Part shown: one piece after another, positions 8,731 to 19,884 of the stretch
How positions within the stretch are numbered: the stretch's first letter is position 1
Layout of the letters: the number at the start of each line of letters is the position of its first letter
The notes under the pieces: generated by a model
Told to the model about the DNA's origin: nothing
The model's database searches: none
Seen by the model: only the letters and a program-made list of their open reading frames with translations
Translations under genes and position numbers: made by a program
Origin: Prevotella sp.
Lineage (GTDB): Bacteria; Bacteroidota; Bacteroidia; Bacteroidales; Bacteroidaceae
Direction of reading: 5' to 3'
NCBI GenBank assembly: GCA_017443345.1
Contig: JAFSNR010000029.1
Coordinates: 1-64,000 of the forward strand
DNA length: 64,000 nucleotides

Positions 8731-11069
8731 ATGAAAAAGATTCGTAAGTTCAATTTGGTTTGTATGGCTATGGTCATCATGTGTGGCTATAGCCTTCGTG
8801 TGTCTGCCCAACAACTGAAGGCAGAAAATATCGACGAGGTGGTGAAGGCCATGACGCTCGAAGAGAAATGCCACATGGTGCTGGGACGTGGTATGCATTA
8901 CAATGACGATGACAAGTTCCCTGGGACCGCAGGAAGTACTTTCGCCGTAGATCGTCTGGGGGTTCCCGAGACCTACTGTGCTGACTCTCAGCAGGGACTC
9001 CGTATGAACGCAAAACGTGCGTGGGATCATCATGATTATTATCCTACCGACTTTGTGGCTTCTATGACGCTCGCTTCCACATGGGATCGTGAGGCAGCCT
9101 TCAAGATTGGTCAGGGCATTGGTAACGAGGTGCGTGAGTTCGGACTCGACTGGATTCTCTCGCCAGCCATGAACCTCATCCGCAACCCGCTGTGTGGACG
9201 TAACCACGAGTATTACTCTGAGGATCCCTACCTCTCTGGTACCATTGGTGCGGGCTATGTGAAAGGTGTGCAGAGCGAAGGTACAGCTGCTTGCCCTAAG
9301 CATTTTGTAGCCAACAATCAGGAGACAAACCGAAATAACAATATCTCGCCGGTTTCTCAGCGTGCTCTGCGTGAGATTTATCTGAAGGCTTTCGAGATTA
9401 TGGTAAAGGAGAGTGATCCTTGGACCATCATGACATCTTACAACAAGTTGAATGGTCCGTATGCCGTACAGAACTACGAACTTCTTACTACCATCGTTCG
9501 CGATGAGTGGGGCTGGAAAGGTATGTATGTTTCCGACTGGAATGCAGGCGATGATGCCGTTGCTGCTATGTTGGCAGGTAACGATATGCTTCAGCCTGGT
9601 CAGGATAAGCAGTATCAGGCGATTCTCGAGGCTGCCAAGAGTGGCAAGTTGCCTATGGAGGTGCTCGATGCCAACGTGAAGCGTATATTAGAATATGTAG
9701 TAAAGACTCACAACTTCAAGGCTTACAAATATAATAATGAGCCTGATCTGAAAGCTCATGCTCAGGTAGTTCGTGAGGTTGGTGCCGATGGCATCGTACT
9801 CCTTAAGAATAGCGGTATCCTGCCATTGACAGGCAAGCGAGTGGCTCTCTTTGGATGCACCTCTTACGACTGGATCTCTGGTGGCTCCGGCTTTGGTGGC
9901 ACTAGCGTTGGCCACTATACCGTATCACTCATCGAGGGCTTGCGCTCAGCTGGTTACGAGGTCTACAAGCCACTGATTGCCACCTACACCCAGCACCTCG
10001 CTGCTGAGGAGAAGCGTCTCTTCCCCAATGGTCGCCCACCATTCTCACTGATGCCTCCCGCACGTGCTGATGAGAAGCAGTTTACTGCCGATGAGCTCAA
10101 TGCTGCTATCGAAGGTAGCGACGTAGCTATCATTTCTCTTGGTCGTAAGAGTGGTGAGGCTGCTGATCGCAGCGAGAGCGATTTCTATCTGAAGGAAGGT
10201 GAGAAACAGCTCATCAAGGCAGTCAGCGAGGCTTATCACGCTAAGGGCAAGCAGGTGATCGTACTGCTCGATATCTGCAGTCCTATCGATGTTGCTTCAT
10301 GGCAGGATCAGATTGATGCTCTGGTATGCACCTGGCAGGGTGGTCAGGAGAGTGGCTTCAGCGTCGCTGATGTACTCTCAGGAAAGGTTAACCCAAGCGG
10401 AAAGCTTCCTATGACATTCCAGATTAACTATGGTGATGCTTATGCCGACAAGAACTTCCCTGCAAATGTAGACGATAAGACTCTTGGAGCAATGTTCATG
10501 TGGGGCTATAATAAGGATAAGGCTCCAAAGGAGCGTAAGATTCAGAAGGATATCGATTACACGAACTACGAGGAGGATATTTACGTTGGTTACCGCTATT
10601 TCGATAGCTTCGGCAAGCCTGTAGCTTATCCATTCGGATTCGGACTTAGCTACACCACTTTTGCTTACGAGAATCTGAGCGTTAACGAGAGAGATGGCGT
10701 ATATACCATCAAGGTTGATGTAAAGAATACAGGCAAAAAGGCTGGTCGCAATGTGGTTGAGCTCTTTGTTGCTGCTCCAAACAGCAAGAAGGCAAATAAG
10801 CCTGAGAAGGAACTGCGCAATTATGCAAAGACCAAATGTCTGAAGCCAGGCCAGACAGAGACCGTCGCCATGCAGGTGAAGACTGAAGACTTGGCCTCGT
10901 TCAACGAGAAGGCCTCTGCCTGGAAGACTGACGCTGGGGTCTATACCTTCATGATCTGCTCATCAGCCAACGATGTCGAGGCCAAGACCACTGCCAAGGT
11001 GAAGGCCTGGACGAAGAAAGTACACAACGTGATGAAACCCAATGTGAAACTGAACTTACTTAAGAGATA

Positions 11070-11070
<1 letters not shown>
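8731..11070 (+). CDS. Glycoside hydrolase family 3 enzyme with FN3-like C-terminal domain
   Basis: 779 residues from ATG 8731; the frame could begin 3 bases earlier at GTG. The signal peptide ends RVSAQQ. The organisation is as in the preceding GH3: CADSQQGLRMN, CPKHFVANNQETNRNN, nucleophile Asp near 269 in GMYVSDWNAGDD, then YPFGFGLSYTTFAYE and the FN3-like tail ending MKPNVKLNLLKR, nearly the same ending as the upstream gene (MKPEVQMNLLKR). The two are therefore probable diverged tandem duplicates. The TAA overlaps the ATG of the next esterase by one base, which indicates translational coupling. Confidence 0.92.
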
Positions 11071-13426
<2,356 letters not shown>

Positions 13427-13430
13427 ACAA

Positions 13431-13462
13431 AAACCGGGGGGCACACGCCCCCCAGTTTTTTT
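13431..13462 (+). terminator. Rho-independent terminator of the esterase/GH3 run
   Basis: Six G (13436-13441) and six C (13448-13453) form the stem, flanked by A-rich and T-rich runs (AAAACC before, AGTTTTTTT after). Confidence 0.88.
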
Positions 13463-13571
13463 AAGCCTTTAAGAACGCGATCCGCCTGCGATTATCGAGT
13501 CCCTTCACACTGGTCTTTGTCAGTTCTCCGAGTGTGAAATGCTCAGAGAGTCGTGCGTTCTTATTTATCAT
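13461..13571 (-). pseudogene. N-terminal remnant of an M15-type peptidase (cell-wall hydrolase)
   Basis: A 36-codon frame whose product has LSEHFTLGELTKTSVKG, the characteristic beginning of Peptidase M15 family (D-Ala-D-Ala carboxypeptidase-like) proteins that accompany HU-like and smalltalk genes in Bacteroidales. It stops after RRRIAFLKA at the terminator hairpin, where a full protein would continue for another 100 or so residues including the metal-binding His/Asp. It is therefore a broken gene end. A remnant of smalltalk lies 144 bases away in the opposite orientation. Confidence 0.6.
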
Positions 13572-13714
13572 GACTATTTCCATCATCCAAAATACTAAAT
13601 GAAGCAGTGTAATAGCGTCATAGTGTCATAGCGTGAAGGGCGGAATTGGGGGCAAGGGGCGAGCAATTGTAGAGATTACGGCAATCTCGTGGATTAAATT
13701 ATTGAATCGGACAG

Positions 13715-13762
13715 ATTAAAGTAATGTCGGCGCGTGGAGCAACGAGTTGCATGGGGTATTGA
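13715..13762 (+). pseudogene. 3' remnant of a second smalltalk gene
   Basis: The frame ends in GATSCMGY and a stop, identical to the last eight residues of the smalltalk protein at 311-412. Before that VMSAR aligns with VLTAL. Upstream the frame is broken by stops, so only the tail survives. It is followed by the same terminator. Together with 13461-13571 it accounts for most of the 455-base gap between 13427 and 13881. Confidence 0.7.
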
Positions 13763-13778
13763 TCCCAGAATCAAAAAA

Positions 13779-13811
13779 GGAATCTCCCGCTCGATTTGAG
13801 CGGGAGATTCC
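13779..13811 (+). terminator. Terminator of the smalltalk remnant
   Basis: GGAATCTCCCGCTC pairs with GAGCGGGAGATTCC. The hairpin and the following TTTGCGACAGATTT are homologous to 430-476. Confidence 0.75.
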
Positions 13812-13881
13812 TTATTTGCGACAGATTTTAAGGGTGTTTTAGAGATTTTCAAGTGCTTCCCGGAATCTGTGATGGTTCATA

Positions 13882-16800
13882 TCAGAAGCTGATATTCAGT
13901 TCTGAGCCGGTGTAGTCGACGGTCTTGGTGGTGCCGTCGGGGAGGACGATGGTGAACTGGCGCGATGTCAGCATGCCTGGGTACTGGCCTTGGCGGGTAC
14001 CGATGGTGAGGGTACGGGTCTTATCGTTCCATCGCATCTGGATGGTGGTGTAGACGCCTTTCTCGTAATTATAGCTGTCGCCTTCGTCTTCGTAGAGGGT
14101 GAAACTGCCATCGGCTCCAGGATAGAGTCGGAGCTCGAGGTTGTCCCACGCCTTCTCGCCTACGTACTGCATCTCGGGTCCCAGGGGCAGGATGCTGCCT
14201 GCACGGAGGAACATGGGGACGCGGTTGAGGGCGGTCTCGAGAGTGACGTTCTGACCTCCCTTGTACTGCTTGTTAGTCCAGAAGTCGTACCACAAAGCGC
14301 CCTTCGGCAAATACTTCACAACAGATTTGCTGGTGGCAAAATCTGCCTGAACGGCAGATTTTGCCACAGCTTCTTTACGATCCCAGCCTGTCATGGCATC
14401 TTCCTTGATAATCTGCTCCTCGGTATACTGCGGGTCGAGGATGGGGGCTGCGAGGATGCTGGAACCACAGAGGAACTCATCGGCCATGTCCCAGACCTTC
14501 TTATCGGCAGCGAAGTCACTGAACAGCGGACGGAGATAGCTGGCGCTAGCAGAGGTGACCTGCCAGGCGGTGCTGTAGAGATAAGGAAGGAGGCGATAAC
14601 GCAGACGGATCATCTGTTCGATGGCGTCGTAGACGGGTTCGCCCTTCTTGCCAAACTGCCAGATCTCGCGAGGGGCATCGGCTCCGTGACTGCGGAAGAC
14701 GGGGCAGAACAGGCCGTACTGCATCCAGCGCACGTAGAGCTCCTGGAACTGCGGATTCTGAGGTGCAGAGCCACTGCCCTTGGTGTTATAGGAACCGCAG
14801 AAGAAACCACCGATATCGGTGTTGAAGTTGGGATTACCCGTCAGCGAGAAACTCAGACCTGCGGGCACCTGTTTGCGGAGCATATCCCAAGAGGAGGCTA
14901 CATCGCCACTCCACATGTTGGAGCCGTAATGTTGCTGGCCAGCGAAGGATGAGCGGGTCATGATGAAGACTCGTTTAGTGGTTAGGGGTGAGGGGTGAGG
15001 GGTTAGAGAATACTCGGCACGTTGTTTTTGGTAGACACCGCGGACGGTTTCGAGGGGGAAGGCGTTGCGCAGGGAGCGCCAGGTGCCGCCAGTGACCTTG
15101 TGCTGATAGTCGCTCTCTCGGGGATTGAAGAAGTCGGGATCGGTAGAGTCCATCCACCATGCGTCGGTGCCATAGTCGAAGAGCTTCTTCAGATATTTCC
15201 AATAGATACCGCGGGCCACGGGACTGAAGGCGTCGTAGACCTTCACGCCTGAGGGATAGTCCATGCGAGGGGGCCAGACGTGGGAGATGCCACTCTGAGG
15301 CCAGGTCTCGATGGGCAGGAGCAGTCCCATGCGCTTCAGCTCGTTGTACTGCTTCGTCTGCGGTCCGAAGCTCGCCCAGATGGAAATCATGAAGTGGGCA
15401 TGCTTCTTGTGGACATTCTCAATCATCTGGGGGCCCTTGGTGAAGTCCTCAGCGAGGAAGTCCATCGCGTTCCACTGATAGTTGGAGCCCCAGTACTGCC
15501 AGTCCTGGATGATACCATCGAGGGGCACCTGCAACTCACGATGCTTGTCGACGATGCTCTCCGTCTCTGCAGCACTCTTATAGCGCTCCTTGGACTGCCA
15601 GAAACCGTAGGTCCACAAGGGGAACATGGGTACATCGCCTGAGAGGTGGCGCATCTGGGCAATCACACCATCGGCAGAGCCGCCATACATGAAGTAGTAG
15701 TCGATGCCCTCGCCTGCCTCAGAGGTGAACGACATGCCGTTGGCATCGTCATCGAACTGGGTGGGCGAGTAGTTCTCCCAATAGAGTCCCCAGCCCTTGA
15801 TGGACTGGAGCACACTCTGGAAGTCCTCGAGGTTGGACTGCTCCATGCGCTTGTGCTCGCCACGACGGTTCATCTTGCCGTTCTGGATAGTTCCAAGACC
15901 GTAGATGGCCTCATCCTTATCGAGGGTAAAGGTCTGACTGACCTTCGCCACGTCGCAGGCTTTCTCGCGCAGCAGCACCTTGCCCTTGGCATCGAGGAAG
16001 GTCAGGTTGCCCTGGGCATCCTTCTTCACCGTGAGCACACTGCTCGAGAGGGTGTTACCCTTCTTCGTGACAGCGACCTCGTCGGGCTGGGCGATGACGA
16101 CGAGACTCTTCGTGGGCTTGCCTTTCACCACGTGGACGATGGAGGGGGTGACGAACTCGACGGTCAGCTCCTGCGACTGTTCAGGGGCGAGGATGTTCTG
16201 GATGCGGGCGGTGTAGAAGTCGTAGAAGTCGCTCCACTTATAATAAGGTGCCTGTGTGGTTGGTACGGGCAGCGTGGCCTCTTCGCCATTCAGCAGCGGC
16301 TTGACGAGGATATCCTCAGCATTGTCGCCACGATAGAACACCAACTGGATGTTGGAGGCCATACAGGTCTCCCAGTTCTGATAGATATACTTCACCTCAT
16401 TGGGATCCTCTGGGTCGAGGTCGGCACCGTTGATACCCATCAGGACGGTGAGGGGGCCGATACAGGTGTCGTGACCAAAACGGAGGTCGGCGATGCGGTC
16501 GCTCGTGCCATCGATGACAGCCTCAGCCTTGCGGAGGAAGTCCTGCAGGATGGGAATCATGTCGTAACGGGGACCAAACACCCAGGAATAAGAGCCGAGG
16601 TTGGAGGCCTCCCACTGACTGGCAATCTCCTCGTCGGTGACGATACCCTCCATCATGCCCTCATGACTGATGCTGGGCAGGGTGGTATAGAGGTTGGTGA
16701 GCACATAGCTGAGACGGTTTATATCTGCAAGTCCCTCTGTAGAGGTGAACACGCGCTTGACGATGGTCTCAGACAGCGAAGGGGCAGCCTTGAACTTGGC

Positions 16801-17442
16801 ACGATTCTGCTCATAGCGGGGCGTGCTCTTGGGGAACTCGCGACGCAGGGGATTCTGACGATCGGTAGGTACTACCCCGTCGAGGGTGTGGCGCGAAGAC
16901 TCCTCACGGATCTCGATCTGCGGATTGCACTGCACGAGTTCCTGACAGAAGGCGGACATGCTCAGTACGCAGCGTCCTGAGAGCGAGGAGATGGCCATCA
17001 CGTTACCACCCTTGCTGAACACTTCGGGGAAGTTGTTGTACATCGTGCGGGCAATGCCCTGATGCTGGTCCCAGCCCACCTGAGTCAGTTCGCTCCAACC
17101 ATTCATCAGCTCGTCCTTGACAGCCATGAACTTGTCGTGCAGGGCCTCACCCACGGGTGTCAGTTGGTGGTTGGCATGAGCCTTCGTCAACAGGGAGTCG
17201 AGGTCCTTATAGAGGAAGTCGCTCCAGAAGTAACGCGAGCCGTGACGGCTGTAGTGACTGATGTAGAAGGGCTTGTAACCCTCAGGCGACTTCGACAGCT
17301 GCTTGTCTGAGAAGTGATAAGGGTAGTCATTACCGTAAGCTCTACGCGGATCGGCCTTGAGCTGATTGAGTACATTCAGGTTCTGTGCACCAGCCACGAT
17401 GGCCAGCAGCACCACAAATAAGGTTGTGAACGTTTTCTTCAT
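13882..17442 (-). CDS. Histidine acid phosphatase fused to a GH31 glycosidase
   Basis: 1186 residues in one frame with a signal peptide (IVAGAQN). Residues about 20-425 are a histidine acid phosphatase/MINPP-type domain: RHG motif in YISHYSRHGSRY near 66 and the proton-donor HD motif in LRFGHDTC near 323. It closes with APYYKWSDFYDFYTARI, which looks like a natural C-terminus of that family. Residues about 430-1186 are GH31 (alpha-xylosidase/alpha-glucosidase type): nucleophile region AWWMDSTDPDF near 763, acid/base in NMWSGDV near 845, and FCPVFRSHGADAPRE. There is no second signal peptide between the halves. A heptad-repeat tract adds TPHPSPLT near residue 816. The fusion is odd; a lost stop between two adjacent genes is possible. 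Confidence 0.85.
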   Translation of the reverse strand: MKKTFTTLFVVLLAIVAGAQNLNVLNQLKADPRRAYGNDYPYHFSDKQLSKSPEGYKPFYISHYSRHGSRYFWSDFLYKDLDSLLTKAHANHQLTPVGEALHDKFMAVKDELMNGWSELTQVGWDQHQGIARTMYNNFPEVFSKGGNVMAISSLSGRCVLSMSAFCQELVQCNPQIEIREESSRHTLDGVVPTDRQNPLRREFPKSTPRYEQNRAKFKAAPSLSETIVKRVFTSTEGLADINRLSYVLTNLYTTLPSISHEGMMEGIVTDEEIASQWEASNLGSYSWVFGPRYDMIPILQDFLRKAEAVIDGTSDRIADLRFGHDTCIGPLTVLMGINGADLDPEDPNEVKYIYQNWETCMASNIQLVFYRGDNAEDILVKPLLNGEEATLPVPTTQAPYYKWSDFYDFYTARIQNILAPEQSQELTVEFVTPSIVHVVKGKPTKSLVVIAQPDEVAVTKKGNTLSSSVLTVKKDAQGNLTFLDAKGKVLLREKACDVAKVSQTFTLDKDEAIYGLGTIQNGKMNRRGEHKRMEQSNLEDFQSVLQSIKGWGLYWENYSPTQFDDDANGMSFTSEAGEGIDYYFMYGGSADGVIAQMRHLSGDVPMFPLWTYGFWQSKERYKSAAETESIVDKHRELQVPLDGIIQDWQYWGSNYQWNAMDFLAEDFTKGPQMIENVHKKHAHFMISIWASFGPQTKQYNELKRMGLLLPIETWPQSGISHVWPPRMDYPSGVKVYDAFSPVARGIYWKYLKKLFDYGTDAWWMDSTDPDFFNPRESDYQHKVTGGTWRSLRNAFPLETVRGVYQKQRAEYSLTPHPSPLTTKRVFIMTRSSFAGQQHYGSNMWSGDVASSWDMLRKQVPAGLSFSLTGNPNFNTDIGGFFCGSYNTKGSGSAPQNPQFQELYVRWMQYGLFCPVFRSHGADAPREIWQFGKKGEPVYDAIEQMIRLRYRLLPYLYSTAWQVTSASASYLRPLFSDFAADKKVWDMADEFLCGSSILAAPILDPQYTEEQIIKEDAMTGWDRKEAVAKSAVQADFATSKSVVKYLPKGALWYDFWTNKQYKGGQNVTLETALNRVPMFLRAGSILPLGPEMQYVGEKAWDNLELRLYPGADGSFTLYEDEGDSYNYEKGVYTTIQMRWNDKTRTLTIGTRQGQYPGMLTSRQFTIVLPDGTTKTVDYTGSELNISF
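14976..15010 (-). repeat. 35-bp heptad element inside the GH31 coding region
   Basis: Five 7-base units: tagtggt taggggt then gaggggt twice then tagagaa. Read in frame on the minus strand it encodes the Pro-rich SLTPHPSPLTT between RAEY and KRVFIMTRSSF, a place where related GH31 enzymes have a short loop. Confidence 0.75.
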
Positions 17443-17465
17443 AGATTCTTCTTGTTTTTTGGCTA

Positions 17466-17473
17466 CAAATATA
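17466..17473 (-). promoter_or_regulatory. -7 promoter box for the phosphatase-GH31 gene
   Basis: CAAATATA reads TATATTTG on the minus strand, 24 bases before the ATG at 17442. Confidence 0.55.
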
Positions 17474-17547
17474 CAAAAAGTTTAGAGTTTTTTGGGGATT
17501 TTGGTGTATTTTTTTAGATAAAAGGAGGAAATTTAGTGAAAATGTTG

Positions 17548-17555
17548 TACCTTTG
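17548..17555 (+). promoter_or_regulatory. -7 promoter box for the barrel protein/GH43/GH3 unit
   Basis: TACCTTTG matches TAnnTTTG, with TTG just upstream and the ATG at 17601. Confidence 0.6.
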
Positions 17556-17600
17556 TCACCAACTCATTAATGTTATTAACAATTTTAATTATTTCGACCT

Positions 17601-18218
17601 ATGAAAAAGTTTATGATGATGGTATTAGCCGCCATGATGGCTACAGTAAGTGTGAACGCTCAGACTGAGGCTGGTCAGTTCTATTTGAAGCCCATGGTGG
17701 GTGGAACACTGGCGAAGCTGACAGGTACTGATGCCGCGAAGTTTAAACTGGGACTCGTAGGCGGTGCTGAGGTAGGCTATCAGATAGCTGACCCGTTTGC
17801 CATTACAGCCGGTGTGCTCGCGAGCATGCAAGGAGCGAAGTATAAGGACGACAAGTACTCAAGGGACGGCAAGGCTACCTTGACCTATCTGAACATCCCC
17901 ATTCTGGCCAACCTCTATGTCGTGAAGGGCCTGGCCATCAAGGCTGGTGTGCAGCCTGGCTTCCTGCTCTCGGCAAAGTCAAAGGGAGAGGAGCTCGTTG
18001 ACGGGCAGTGGTATAAGTTCGACGAGTCGGGCACCGAAGATATGGAGAAGTTCGACTTTAGCATCCCCATCGGCCTGTCGTATGAGTTCTCTAACTTCAT
18101 CATCGACGCCCGCTACAACATCGGCCTGACCAATGTTTCCAAGACTGCCAAGGCTCTCGACACAAGCATCAAGAACAGCGTCTTCATGCTGACCGTTGGT
18201 TACAAGATTCATCTGTAA
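17601..18218 (+). CDS. Small outer-membrane beta-barrel protein (PorT/OmpW-like)
   Basis: 205 residues with a signal peptide ending VNAQTE. The rest alternates as membrane beta strands and turns (FKLGLVGGAEVGYQIADPFAI, LKAGVQPGFLLSAKSKGEE written with AIKAGVQPGF in the sequence) and ends in YKIHL. The pattern is that of the outer-membrane barrel domain common in Bacteroidetes (PorT-family-like). The role is unknown. It ends one base before the GH43 start and has the promoter of the unit. Confidence 0.75.
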   Translation: MKKFMMMVLAAMMATVSVNAQTEAGQFYLKPMVGGTLAKLTGTDAAKFKLGLVGGAEVGYQIADPFAITAGVLASMQGAKYKDDKYSRDGKATLTYLNIPILANLYVVKGLAIKAGVQPGFLLSAKSKGEELVDGQWYKFDESGTEDMEKFDFSIPIGLSYEFSNFIIDARYNIGLTNVSKTAKALDTSIKNSVFMLTVGYKIHL

Positions 18219-18219
18219 T

Positions 18220-19863
18220 ATGAGAACTGCTGGTATTGCTCTTGCAGCCTCACTACTACTACCAGGGCTCCTGCCTACAGGAGCCCTGGCTGGTGATTAC
18301 ACCACGCTCCAGACGGAGAAGATACAGAACCCCATGCTGTGGGCTGACGTGCCCGATCCCGACGTGATTCGCGTGGGTGACACCTTCTATCTGGTGTCCA
18401 CGACGATGCACCTGATGCCTGGTGCACCTATCATGAAGTCGAAGGACCTAAAGAACTGGGAGACGGTGGGTTATATCTTCGACCGTCTGACGGATTCACC
18501 CAAGTACGACCTGCTGGAGGGTACGGCCTATGGTCGTGGCCAGTGGGCTACGTCTTTGAAGTATCATAACGGGAAGTTCTATGCTCTCCTGGCGCCCAAC
18601 GAGCAAGGGGCGATGGGAGATACCTATATCTTCACGGCTGACAAGGCTGAGGGGCCTTGGAAGATCCTCTCGCGCATGCGCCACTTCCATGACTGTTCGC
18701 TGTTCTTCGACGACGATAACCGCGTTTACGTCATCTATGGCACTGGTGAGATGATGGAGCTGAAGCCCGATCTCTCAGACGTCATAGAAGGTACCCACCA
18801 GCAGATCTTCCAGCGCGAAGAGGACGAGAAGGGACTGCTGGAAGGCTCACGCGTCATCAAGCACAACGGCAAATACTATCTGCTGATGATCTCGCACGTC
18901 TATGCCCCTGGTCGTCATCGCCGTGAGGTGTGCTATCGTGCTGACGATATCCATGGTCCTTGGGAGAAGCAGGTCATCCTCGAAAGTGAGTTCGGAGGCT
19001 TCTCTTACGAAGCTCAGGGTACCATCGTCGACACGGAGGAGGGCGACTGGTATGGCATCATCTTCCAGGATCGTGGTGGTGTGGGCCGTGTGCTCACCGT
19101 GATGCCTTGTCGCTGGATCAACGGCTGGCCCATGCTGGGCGATGAGAATGGCAAGGTGCCTGACGAGGTGCGCCCTCTGAAGAGTGGTGAGCCTGAGACT
19201 GCCATCGTGAAGGCTGATGACTTCGCTGATCCGAAGCTTGGTCTGCATTGGCAGTGGAACCATAATCCCATCGACAACGCCTGGAGTCTCGCGGAGCGTC
19301 CTGGCTTCCTGCGTCTGAAGACCAATCGCGTGGTGAAGAATCTCTATCTTGCCCCCAATACCCTCACCCAGCGCATGGAGGGTCCGACGTGCAGTGGTAG
19401 CGTCTGCATTGACCTCGCCAAACTGAAGGATGGTGACTGTGCTGGCTTAGGTGCCTTCAATAGTGATTCAGGGCTCCTGACAGTAAAGAAGAAGGGCAAG
19501 CGACTGGTGCTCGAGATGAGCGAGCAGAAAGTGGAGCTGACAGAGCGCGAGAAAGCCGTGACGAACGTGGAGGAAAACGTCATCGAGTCAGTAGAGCTGA
19601 AACAGTCGAAGATCTGGTTGCGCATCGATGCCGACTTCCGTCCTATGAAGGAGCACAAAGGCATGATGCCAGGTACGGATCTCGCCAAGTTCTACTATAG
19701 TCTCGATGGTGAGCAGTGGACGAAGATAGGCAGCGACTATAAGATGGGCTTCGACTGGCGCCGTTTCTTCATGGGACAGAAGTTCGCCCTCTTCTGCTAC
19801 GCCACGAAGAAGGCTGGTGGCTATGCGGATTTCGACATGTTCGATTACGAAAAAGGAAAATAA
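18220..19863 (+). CDS. Glycoside hydrolase family 43 (xylosidase/arabinofuranosidase type)
   Basis: 547 residues from ATG 18220, one base after the previous stop; the upstream extension inside the barrel gene is not used. A signal peptide ends GALAGDY. The five-blade propeller begins with the GH43 motif ADVPDPDVIRVGD (catalytic base Asp near 46). It continues through HDCSLFFDDDNRVYVIYG (residue that tunes the site) and the acid Glu in LLEGSRVIKHNGKYYL. From about residue 330 there is a beta-sandwich C-terminal domain (FADPKLGLHWQWNHNP, GEQWTKIGSDYKMG) as in GH43 subfamilies acting on xylan oligosaccharides. A GH3 follows 21 bases later. Confidence 0.9.
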   Translation: MRTAGIALAASLLLPGLLPTGALAGDYTTLQTEKIQNPMLWADVPDPDVIRVGDTFYLVSTTMHLMPGAPIMKSKDLKNWETVGYIFDRLTDSPKYDLLEGTAYGRGQWATSLKYHNGKFYALLAPNEQGAMGDTYIFTADKAEGPWKILSRMRHFHDCSLFFDDDNRVYVIYGTGEMMELKPDLSDVIEGTHQQIFQREEDEKGLLEGSRVIKHNGKYYLLMISHVYAPGRHRREVCYRADDIHGPWEKQVILESEFGGFSYEAQGTIVDTEEGDWYGIIFQDRGGVGRVLTVMPCRWINGWPMLGDENGKVPDEVRPLKSGEPETAIVKADDFADPKLGLHWQWNHNPIDNAWSLAERPGFLRLKTNRVVKNLYLAPNTLTQRMEGPTCSGSVCIDLAKLKDGDCAGLGAFNSDSGLLTVKKKGKRLVLEMSEQKVELTEREKAVTNVEENVIESVELKQSKIWLRIDADFRPMKEHKGMMPGTDLAKFYYSLDGEQWTKIGSDYKMGFDWRRFFMGQKFALFCYATKKAGGYADFDMFDYEKGK

Positions 19864-19884
19864 CATACGAATACAGTTTTAACG

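Noticed and set aside
15646-16980. 444-codon plus-strand frame opposite the phosphatase-GH31 gene
   Set aside because: Antisense shadow. The minus strand encodes recognisable catalytic motifs over the whole stretch.
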